Origin: Neoceratodus forsteri
Lineage: Eukaryota > Chordata > Ceratodontiformes > Ceratodontidae
Assembly (NCBI GenBank): GCA_016271365.2
Contig: CM057449.1
Coordinates: 1,565,582,501-1,565,646,500 of the forward strand
Length of the DNA stretch: 64,000 nucleotides
Reading direction: 5' to 3'
Part shown: positions 1 to 8,771 of the stretch, one piece after another
How positions within the stretch are numbered: the stretch's first letter is position 1
Layout: the number at the start of each line of letters is the position of its first letter
The notes under the pieces: generated by a model
Seen by the model: only the letters and a program-made list of their open reading frames with translations
Database searches by the model: none
Told to the model about the DNA's origin: nothing
Translations under genes and position numbers: made by a program

Positions 1-614
1 ATCTTTCCTGGAAGGTGTGTTTTTTGGTTGCTATTTCCTCAGCTCGAAGAGTTTCTGAGCTGCAGGCTCTGATATGTAAAGAGCCGTATTTGGTTTTCCA
101 CAGGGAAACGGTTTCCCTTAGAACAAATCCTAGGTTTCTTCCGAAAGTGGTCTCGGAGTTGACCCTCAACCAGTCGGTTGACGTTCAAGTCTATTTTCCT
201 TCCCCATCTAATAGAGGGGAAGCTCTCCTTCACACATTGGATGTCCACAGGACTTTGAGGTATTACCTCAAAAGGACGGCTACGCACCATCAGTCGGAGC
301 AACTCTTTGTGGCCTTTGCACCACAATGCTTGGGCAAACCAGTGACCAAGCAGGCGATTTCAAAGTGGATCGTCCACTGCGTATCCTTCTACTATGGAAA
401 GCACAGTGAACCCCTACCGGGTCCGATCAGGGGTCACTTCACCAGGGGAGTGTCTGCTTCTTTTGCTGCCCTGAGAAATGTCTCTATAAGGGACATATGT
501 GCAGCCGCTACCTGGTATTCGGTGCATACCTTTGTCAAGCATTACAGCTTGGATATCGTCTCCAGATGCCGTGCCGGTTTTGGTCTGGCTGTTTTGCAGA
601 GATTTTTGTCCTAG
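1..614 (+). CDS. DIRS tyrosine recombinase, C-terminal part (partial)
   Basis: The frame is open from base 3 to the stop at 612-614, so the true start lies upstream of the window. The protein carries the catalytic pattern of a DIRS tyrosine recombinase: an arginine box (SSARRVSELQAL, about 37-72), an H-x-x-R box (RGHFTRG, about 428-448) and the nucleophile tyrosine in VKHYSLDI (codon 543-545). Such enzymes integrate the circular DNA of the element by site-specific recombination in the nucleus. Unlike the other recombinase copies in this window, this stretch has no stop or frameshift, so this insertion may be the youngest DIRS here. The missing N-terminal half would hold the core-binding domain. 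Confidence 0.85.
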   Translation, partial: LSWKVCFLVAISSARRVSELQALICKEPYLVFHRETVSLRTNPRFLPKVVSELTLNQSVDVQVYFPSPSNRGEALLHTLDVHRTLRYYLKRTATHHQSEQLFVAFAPQCLGKPVTKQAISKWIVHCVSFYYGKHSEPLPGPIRGHFTRGVSASFAALRNVSIRDICAAATWYSVHTFVKHYSLDIVSRCRAGFGLAVLQRFLS

Positions 615-696
615 GCCTCTGGAGTCAGTATATTCCACCTCCCGGGGTCGACTACCTCTTCGGCGTGGGACTGCTTGGTGTTCTGTCCTAATTGTT

Positions 697-785
697 ATAG
701 CCTGCTGCAAGAGCTCCCTCAAAAGTAAGACAGTACAGTTACGTAGAACTTACCATAACAGTAGATCTCTAGGAGCCTGCAGCAG
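697..785. repeat. Internal complementary region of the family-A DIRS end
   Basis: The segment joins the complement of the element's left terminus to the complement of its right terminus. Its second half (acagttacgtagaacttacc, then aacagtagatct) is the reverse complement, with few mismatches, of the right end at 1060-1108. In DIRS elements this region templates restoration of the ends during circle formation. Confidence 0.75.
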
Positions 786-1282
786 GCATGCTACTTTCCC
801 ACCCCCTTCCCCTCGAGGTGTGCAGATCTTCATCTACATCTTCATTGAGTGCTTCGTCTCCTTCTCTTGTCAGGGCTTGTTCGCGGGCCTTGGCAGGGGA
901 GCTGAGGTGGAGCTGGATCCACCCTCTTTTGTACCAGGGCTGACGTTGGGGCGGGGCCGACATCAGGGGCGGTCCCTGCTATATACTGCTGGCTGAAAAG
1001 TTTTCCAGAGGGTCCTAGTGCCTGCGGCAAAGTCCTAATTGTTATAGCCTGCTGAAAGAGCTCCTCTCAAAGATCTACTGTTACGGTAGGTTCTTGGGTA
1101 ACTGTACTTTCATCCACACTTCTGATAGTTGCCTTTAAGACTTCACCAGAAACATCTTCAAGCTGGCTCCTCCCACCCATCCAGATGGTAACTCCCTCGG
1201 CTTCGCCCCATGATGCCAGATCTTGCCCCTTTGGAAGCAGTGTTGTGCACCAGAGCCATGGGAAGTCGGGTGGGTCCATGTA

Positions 1283-1420
1283 GATGAACATCATATATCA
1301 CTCCTAGAGCTACTGATAAAGGTGAGTAACCCATTTTTCTAGGGACGTGGATATGATGTTCTGTCCTCACTTCTGGCATACTCCTAGCAGTTCTCTGGGA
1401 AGAGGGCGGCAAGGCGCACA
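1283..1420. repeat. Internal complementary region of reverse-strand DIRS-B
   Basis: The segment pairs a complement of the left terminus (ctagggacgtggatatgatg, from about 1339) with a complement of the right terminus (gaacatcatatatcactcct, from about 1286). The same composite is present at 48790-48880 in the forward-strand B copy. The point where the two halves meet, near ccatttttctaggg, should represent the circle junction. Confidence 0.7.
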
Positions 1421-1424
1421 CCCC

Positions 1425-2175
1425 CTACTTAGGGAACAGAAACTGGAGAACTAAGGCCCCAAAACCAGCATCCCAGCGTGACTCAAGGTCGATGTGGTAA
1501 TGGGAAATGAAGGTGTGTGCTGACCTCCAGGTAGCTGCCCTGCAGATTTCCTGGATAGGTACATCCCTGGAAGCAGCCACCGATGCAGCAGTATGGCAGG
1601 TGGAATGAGCCCTTAGCCCTACCGGAGGCTCCCTATGTGCCATCCTATAGCAGAGATCAATGCAGGACATTATCCATCTGCCACTCATCCGCTTGGCTGC
1701 AGGTCTGCCAGGTGTGGCTTCAGTGTAGGTGACAAGCACCTGAAGTGGGTTTTCCATGACAGGTGAGACATTTCACACCTGTGTATAGGTTCAAATGGCT
1801 TGCCCATGAGCTTTGCCAAAACCAGCAGCAAATCCCATGGTGGTGGTGGTGGTGGTTCACACACCGGAGGGGAAATATGGTCAAGGCCTTTAAAAAGTGC
1901 CAGACCTCCTTCTCCAGCACCACCAACTGCTGACCGACCTGCTCCCAGTAAACAGAGATGGCTGCCAGGTGCACCTTAATGGTCATCTACCGAAGGCCTG
2001 ACTTAGAGAGGGACCGTAGGTAATCAAGGATGCTAGCCACAGGACAGAACAACGGGCCCAACCCCTTGCCCCAACACCAAATAGCGAAATTCTTCCACTT
2101 GAAGGCATAGCATTTCCTGATTGACTCCATACGAGATGCCTCCATGACAGTAAGGACATCTTTGGGGAGACCCAA
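1425..2175 (-). pseudogene. DIRS-B tyrosine recombinase, broken
   Basis: Reading from 2175 down to 1425, the N-terminal core-binding part (VMEASRMESIRKCYAFKWKN) is followed by shifted frames and then the catalytic part ending FGALVLQ. The conserved box reads RAHSTCHTAAS: the histidine is kept, but the arginine of H-x-x-R is a cysteine (codon at about 1596-1598), which should abolish catalysis. The tyrosine in FISHYHIDL is kept. The part with the first catalytic arginine is missing or disordered. A run of six GGT/CAC units near 1842-1857 gives a spurious poly-His stretch. Confidence 0.75.
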
Positions 2176-2399
2176 AGCCTGGAACTCTAGCCGACAAAGA
2201 ACCAGGCTATCTGGTGCAGGGGTTGAAGGTCCAGATAGAGAAACTTCCCCTGATTGATGGAGAGCAGGTTCGGGCAGAGAGGAAGATGCCTCGGGAGCCT
2301 GCTGCTGAAGCTAAGGAGATCGAGGTACAAAAAGTGGCGCGGCCAGTATGGAGCCACCAGAATCACCTGTGCCTTGTCCCTCCTGGCCTTGAAGAGCAC

Positions 2400-4215
2400 C
2401 TTGCAGATCAAGGGAAGGGGAGGGAAGGCATAGAAGAGGTCTGGGGTCCAGGGCCTCGAAAAGGCATCCCACTGCAGCGTTCCCTGCTGAGGGAGGTGGG
2501 CACAAAACAGTCTCCGCTTTGTGTTCTCCCTGGAGGTAAACAGATTCACCTAAAGGGTGCCCCACTGACAGAATGGACTGTGTACTACCTCTGGGTGTAG
2601 AGACCACTCATGAGACACCTCACCCACATGGCTGAGGGTGTCTGCCAGCCAGTTGGAGGTGCCTGCCACATGGATGGCATGGAGATCGGCCTCCAGGCTG
2701 CACACGAGGGTCCACACATGGAAAGCTTCTGTGCACATAGGCAGGGAGTGTGTCCCGTCCTGTTTGTTGAGGTAGTACATGGTCGTGTGGTGTTGTCCGT
2801 CTGGACCTGAACCACCTGGCCCCAGATGTCAGGAGCAAAATGCAGTCAGCATCAGCCGAACTGCTTGGAGCTCCAGCAGGCTGATATAGCATCAGGACTC
2901 CTCGGGGGTCCAGAGCCCAGGGACTCTGTGTTCCCCCAGGTGGGCACCCCAGCCCATGAGAGAGGCATCGGTCATCAGGTGACTGTCGGCTCTGGTCATA
3001 CAAACAGGATCTCTTCCTGCAGATGCTCTGGGACTAACCACCACTGGAGGGTGTCCCACATCCATTGGGTCACAGTGACCAGCTGGTCGATGTGACCCTC
3101 GTGCTGAGACCACTGGCTTGCCAGCTCCCACAGCAGAGAGTGCATTCACCAGCGGGCCCATTGGACCACGCTGGTGCAGGCCACCATGTAACCCAGCAGG
3201 CACAGGAAGTCCCGGGAAGAGCACAGTTGCTCAACCTGAAATGATTCGCCAAAGGAGGAGAGAACCTCTGCCCTGTCCACCGGGAGCCAGGCGCTGAATC
3301 TGCAAAAGTAAAGCTTCGCCCCGATGTAGTTGATCACATGCGAAGGCACGAGTTCTGACTTGGCCTCATTGACTAGGAGGTCAAGGTTGATGCAGGTCCG
3401 GAGGGCCAGGTCCCTGGACCGCTCCACCTTCTGCCTAGAGGGGCCTGCGATCAGCCAGTTGTCTGGGTAGGGGTAAACCTGGATCCTTCAGCACATCAGG
3501 TAAGCTGCCACCATTGCAGTTCATTTGGTGAAGACCCCGGGGGCCGAAGAGAGGACGAATGGCATGGCCTGGAACTCATAAGAGGGTTCCATCGGCTCAG
3601 ATGCAGAGGAACCTTCAGTGTGACAAACGGATCAGGATGTAGAAGAACATGTCCTGAACATCCAAGGAGCAAAACCACATGTTCTGCTGTAGAGATGGAA
3701 TGCTCCGAGACAGAGTTACCATCCTGAAGCTGCGGAGCTTGAGAAACTTGTTTAGGTTGTGCAGATCTAGAATGGGACGTCAGCGCCCATCTGTTTTGGA
3801 AACAGGAAGTACCAGGAGACAAACCCTGGGTGTTCTGGAGGCTCCACAACAGGAACCACGACCTCCTTGTGGAGGAGCTGGGCTTTGTCGTCTCTGAGAG
3901 CTGACAGAATGCCTACGGATACCAAGTCTCCCCATGGGGTGAGGGCTCGGCAAGGAGGGTACTGTTTGAATTCCAGAGGCAGACCCTGACCCACTACCTC
4001 AAGGACCCACCTGTCCATGGTGACAGCGGACCAGCCAGAAAGGAAGTGGTGGAGCCGGCCAACCATAGGAGGACCCAGGGGAGGCGTGACAGCCATGAGG
4101 GAGGCAACCCTCATCCCATCACTGAGCAGGCTTGGAGGTGAGGAGGGTCCAGCAGAGGAGCCACCGGAGCCTCTCCCCCCACCCAGGTTTACGGATGACC
4201 AAGACCACTGACTTT
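2400..4215 (-). pseudogene. DIRS-B reverse transcriptase and RNase H, broken
   Basis: From about 4100 downwards on the minus strand there is the DIRS reverse transcriptase N-terminal block (LRDDKAQLLHKEVVVPV, then HPGFVSWYFLFPKQ). The palm follows, and then the RNase H domain (TDASLMGWGAHLGEH; VQTDNTT; HVAGTSNWLADTLSHV). The polymerase active site at 3458-3469 reads Tyr-Pro-Asp-Asn instead of Tyr-x-Asp-Asp, so the second metal-binding aspartate is lost. Several frameshifts split the frame. The order and sequence match the forward-strand B copy at 45.9-47.5 kb. Confidence 0.8.
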
Positions 4216-5791
4216 GGCCGAGGTCACCAGGCCTGGGCCTGCTGACCAGCCTGGTGCTGGGATGGTTTGGCTGCAGGAGTAGAGGTAGACTGAAAGGGCT
4301 TCCTTTTCTGCTGCTGCTTAGAGCCCATGGGGTTCCTTTGGGCAAATGTCACTGAGTCCAAGGTGGCATTGGATTTCTCAATGCAGGTGAGGTTGCCATT
4401 CGACCCCTGGCCGAACAGGTCGGTGCCCAGAAAGGGAACATCTGCCAGCTTGTGTTGAGTGTCCGCAGTGAAGGTAGAGATCCTCTCAGCCAAGCCTTTC
4501 GGCACATGGCAACTGAGGCCGTCACAGAGTGGGCACAGAAATCCCCAATGTCCATGACAGTCTGGAGCTGTTGCTTTGCTATGGCCCAGTCCTGGTCCTG
4601 GGCCTGCTTGACCATGGTTTGGAGGGCTGCCAGCAGATGAGGAAGCACCTCATCTTGGGTACCCAGTAGGGTGTGGGAGAAGTGGGCCATAAAGAGGGCC
4701 GAGCTCGCCTGGCTAAGACCAAGCGATGAGACAGCAGCATACTTCAGAGGCTTAACTGGAGGGTAAGCCTTGCAGGGGGCGGGAGCTCCAGTTACTGACT
4801 GGGGGGAAGCCCCTTGGCCAGCTGAGATTCCTTAGTCAGAGCACATGAGGTTCCTACAGCATCGATGCAGTTTGCACTGAAGCCTATCCTCCTCCGAGGA
4901 GGATGAGGACAAAGAGTAGTGGGGGCACCACTTCCCACGGTATCGAAAGTGGGAGCGCCAATGCTGGCGGGAGCCACTCGACCCACTGGAATATGACTGA
5001 GACCTCGACCACCATGGGGGACTGGCAGCAGGTCTTGGAGGGAGTTGACGTACCCCGAGGCTCCTCTGATTCTTGGTCAGTGGACTGAGCCATCCCTCCC
5101 ATGGTGTGAGTCATGTCCGGATTCCTGAACAAAGAAGTGTCGGCCTCTTCAGTCAACAACTGGTTGGTTGGTTTGAGAAAAATCTCAGCCAGGACTTCAA
5201 CCAGCGTCTCGGCCAGCTGGTCCAACGGGGTTACCATGGAGCCAGTGGCCAGGGCCGAGGATTCGACTGAAGTTGGATCCGGAGAAGTGCGGGAATCGGA
5301 AGCTGTCTACCAAGCGTGCCCCCGATCACATGAATGATGACGAGTCCTATCTTTTCCTTTTTTATACTCTTTCTTGGATTTAGATTTGTGCCCAGTTCCC
5401 TGAAGGATCCCGTGAAAGTCAAGCCCAGATGGAGCGGCACAAAGGCAGAAGCTGAGGAGGAGTGAGCTGTGGCCTGAGCCGCCGCCTCCTCAAATGCTGC
5501 AATCATTTCTATGTTTCTATGTTAAGCTATTCAGCTGATCCCCGCAGCCATGGAGACCACCCAATGGGCATCCTTTGACTTGACCAGTGGGTTCCATTGG
5601 CCCAGGCAGCCTAACTTCAGTCAGGGGAGGCGGTCCTCGAGAATGGTTGGGTGAAACGAGTGACAGAAGTTGCATGCCTGGGGCTCGGGCTCGTGCCCCA
5701 GGCAGTAGACACACGTGGAGTGCGGGTCCATTCAGGACATCTTCTGCCTGCAAGGGCACTGGTGGAACTTGGAAGTGGACTTGTCGTCCAT
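4216..5791 (-). pseudogene. DIRS-B Gag-like protein, broken
   Basis: The minus-strand ATG at 5789-5791 opens a cysteine-rich N-terminus (HSTCVYCLGHE) like those of the other DIRS copies in the window. Downstream pieces include the block containing MAHFSHTLLGTQDEVLPHLL (about 4640-4690) and a Gln/Lys-rich basic tail (NPMGSKQQQKRKPF). These align with the forward-strand B copy at 43577-45900. DIRS ORF1 products are thought to package the RNA. An in-frame stop follows soon after the start, and a short CR1-tail-like sequence sits at 5503-5523, so it is non-functional. Confidence 0.65.
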
Positions 5792-6075
5792 CGCGGTCGC
5801 GATCGAGGATCAAGTTGAAGACAAACTCTAAACTGAAATTTGGAAGTAATTCAAAAAATCTTACAGCAAATGGCCTACTCAGCGCAAGAGCAGTAAGGAG
5901 GGAGTCTGCTTCTTCCAATGGAAAGGAAGATCTGGTGTCATGGGGCAGAGCTGAGGGAGTTACCAACAGGGTGGGTGGGAGAGAGAGGAGCCAGCTTGAA
6001 GACCTTTCCGGAGAAGTCTTAAAGGGAAAGGCAACTGCTAGAAGTGTAGATAGAACATCATATCCACATCCCTAG

Positions 6076-6423
6076 ACTGAGAAAATTTCTTTAAAATGTG
6101 AGCATATTATTCTGGCTGACTGATTGGCTGCTGGTTGGACCCAAGTGTCAGTTGCCATCATACCTAAATCAAAGCACTTAATTTGTCATAACTGTTATCC
6201 AACTCACAATAACAGTTATCCATCTTGACTAGGCATAACTCAAGCTCCTCAAACCATTCATTTATTGAGTGGGTCCTATTGTTACCCTACAGGATTGTGG
6301 CAGCTGATACTCTGGCTCCCTGTGTGACGGTGAAGCTGGGAGCCGCATGGCTAGAAACCAATTTGAAAGGAATCTCCTTTCTAAAATTAGAAATCCAATT
6401 GCAGAAATGAAAGGAAAAGTGTG
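6076..6423. other. Unassigned sequence
   Basis: AT-rich single-copy-looking sequence between the DIRS-B end and the tRNA-like segment. Part of it could be the body of a SINE whose head is the tRNA-like segment, because it lies on the 3' side of that segment on the minus strand. I see no coding signal. Confidence 0.3.
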
Positions 6424-6496
6424 ACTCTCACTGGAATTTGAACCCCGGACCTCAGCAATCCGTGCATTAGCTCTTGACCAACTGAGCTATGAGAAT
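6424..6496 (-). tRNA. tRNA-like sequence (SINE head or tRNA pseudogene)
   Basis: On the minus strand this is 73 nt, the usual tRNA length without CCA. The acceptor stem attctca/tgagagt pairs at all seven positions (one T-G wobble). It is followed by TA and the A-box tagctcagttgg with a GCTC/GAGC D-stem, and by a B-box-like ggttcaaattcc with a mostly pairable T-stem. The anticodon arm (around aatgcacggattgctga) does not form a five-pair stem and lacks the invariant T33, so no isotype can be given. It is either a decayed tRNA gene or the RNA polymerase III promoter head of a tRNA-derived SINE. Confidence 0.5.
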
Positions 6497-8771
6497 ACAG
6501 CCAATTAATGCTCCTGAGTTTTCCCATGTGAATCACACATACATTCCTTTCTGCCCCACCTCCCTCATCATCCATTCCCTAGTAGTATTGGTGAGGAAGG
6601 TTCTAGGATGCTTCTTCAGAAATTGATTCTGAAATACATAAATCCCCAAAACTTACATCCTTTCTTACTTGAATGTATAAGTAATAATGGAATATAATTG
6701 TGTGTTTGTGTGTGGATGCCCAGGTAGAAGCTTTACATATATCCAGCAATGGAATCTCTATTATTACTACCATTGAGGAAGCTGCCACCCCCCCCACCCT
6801 GTAGAATGAGACCTTTTCCCCTCTGTTGAACCTTTCCCTGCTTTAGTGCGGTTCCCTGTTCATAACAGCAATTGCAAAACAGCAATCGCACATCGCTGAA
6901 AAGCAAATCAGCAGTGTACACTTGTGATCGATAAGACATCTAGCAACTTTAAATAGTATTTATGTGGGGGGGGCTATGCCCCCTCATACCCCCCTCGTGG
7001 GGGGCTTCACCCCCTGAACCCCCCCTAACTAAATATAACCAACTCCAGGGGGGTGCGTGTCTGGACTGGGAGACAGTCTGACAAAAAACAAACAGACAAC
7101 GACAGCAGTAAAATTTTCTCCGGCCCCAAACCCAGTACCTGCTGCACCAAAGCTAGCCACCCTCACCACCACACCACACGACTACATGTAGTTCGGTGGC
7201 AGCACAGCACACTACCCCACACAAACCCTCTTCCCTATCCCTCTCCTTCCGGTCGCCCTCCCTCACTCATCCCTACTGTCGCTTTCGTATTCTGTCGCTA
7301 TGCTTACAGGTTAGCCCAAAAGGATAGCGCTGTAAATGAGTCACTGTTTTGACAGTCGCTCATTTACAGTCACTATCATCACTGGATACCTTTTGTGCAG
7401 CAGAAATTAATACTGGCCACAATCCATGTAGAGATCGTCTTTTTTGGATGATGGCCATTCTTTTGATACCTATTTATAAGTCACAAATAGTTGGTTATTG
7501 GTTTCCCTGCCTGGTTCAGTCTTGTTCTTATAAAAGCATAAAACTGTTCTTACATCATGAATGTGTAGCTTCTCTTATCTTTCATTTGTATGTGATTCAA
7601 GAAAAAACACAGGCAACGGTATGGTTCGATTCAGATGGAATGTTGACCCCTCCTCAGGCAAAAATTGCACACTTGTCCTAAGGACTACCTTTTTCTGTGG
7701 AGTACTAAGTAGCTGGGATCTACAATGATATTTTTTTAACTCACTACTGGATATATAGCTTAATTTCCAAGTAAGTCTCTTTTGGGAGGAAGGGATCGTA
7801 CTTTTGGCCCCATGGAGCTGGCATCCAAATCCCTTTCATTTTCCTATGTGCTGCCCACCCCTGCATTCAAATGTATTGTGACATCCAAAACTGGAGAACA
7901 CTGTAGAGTTCTCCATACAGTTCAACTGGGCACCTGAAAGGAGCCTTTTAAAATATTTTACAGCGTCATTGTTTTTCATATCAGAGCCACTCTTCAAATG
8001 ACATGAGGCTTGCAACTAGAATGGTGTCCTTGATTTGAAAAACAATGATAATCACAACAGAAGATAACTTTTCATTTTGTATAGTCTTGCGTGACAGCTC
8101 AGTAGTGGCGATGTGATCATGCAGCTTTTATACCACACAGTTTAGCAATGCTTCTGTAATTTTTTATTTTCAAGACCGTCTGAGCAGTCTCTGCCAGTAG
8201 ACTCACACTCTGACAGTACTTGGGCTGAAGAGTGTGTTGTAGAAGTGTATTTGCCCATGGGGAAGATATGACCAGTTTAATATGTACTTAATCATTCCCT
8301 ATGCCTAGTGGTGTGGGGGAGGGGGTAGGTATAATCTATACAACTGAGATATCAGTCTGTACTGCCTGCTGGAAAAGCTTCCCGTCTGCTGACACTTCAG
8401 AGCAGGACTGAGAAAAAAAGATTAACAGCTTATTTTGCTGATCTCATTTAACAATCATGGATTTAGTGGTGAAAGTTGATAATCATCTGTATCACATTTT
8501 ATCTGACTTGATATGGCTAGCTGGGGCTCATTTACATGCTATCCACTGTGTTCTCTGCAGCATGGAAGACACTAGCGGTGTTGTGAAAGATTGGTCTGTT
8601 AAATAGAGCTCCAAGGCTGGATTGCTGGTGCCCCAAGTTGCATATTTTTTGCTCTCACTGATAGGAGACTTGTTTTGCATCCATGTTTCAACGTATTTTC
8701 CAGTGTTAACATTTTGCCAGTGATAAACAGATTTGTGTTGAACTATGGCAGCTCTGTACACTTTTCATATA
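6497..8771. other. Unassigned sequence with small hairpins
   Basis: No coding region or known element is recognised in these 2.3 kb. Features seen are alternating G- and C-tracts at 6961-7055 and a perfect-armed hairpin at 7330-7369. The rest (7380-8770) is AT-rich and unstructured to the eye, and may be old decayed repeats or unique DNA. Confidence 0.4.
7330..7369. repeat. Hairpin with 11-bp perfect arms
   Basis: The arms ctgtaaatgag and ctcatttacag are exact inverted repeats, and inside them actgt/acagt can extend the stem around a short TTTG loop. It could be the fused ends of a small foldback element; nothing else supports a function. Confidence 0.5.

Larger units (their letters stand above)
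1..1108 (+). mobile_element. DIRS-like retrotransposon, family A, 3' part
   Basis: This is the right-hand end of a tyrosine-recombinase retrotransposon whose left part lies before the window. It contains the C-terminal half of the recombinase, an internal complementary region at about 697-785, and a right terminal repeat ending near 1108. The last bases (gtaactgtact) match the terminus of the complete family-A element ending at 40018. The sequence following 1108 is the interior of a family-B right terminal repeat, so this element appears to have inserted into the B element. Family assignment rests on the recombinase protein and the terminal layout. Confidence 0.85.
1109..6075 (-). mobile_element. 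DIRS-like retrotransposon, family B, reverse strand
   Basis: Read on the minus strand the order is left inverted terminal repeat (about 5905-6075), Gag-like region, reverse transcriptase, RNase H, tyrosine recombinase, internal complementary region (1283-1420) and right terminal repeat (to 1109). The two terminal repeats match each other in inverted orientation, for example cttcaagctggctcctccca near 1156 against its complement near 5985. The outer boundary at 6075 (cctag) corresponds to the left end of the B copy at 43302. The right terminus is cut at 1109 by the family-A insertion. All coding regions carry stops and shifts, so the copy is dead. Confidence 0.85.

Noticed and set aside
1720..1986. 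Histidine-rich protein on the minus strand
   Set aside because: The His run comes from a (GGT)n slippage inside the DIRS-B recombinase remnant; the matching forward copy shows the normal sequence.
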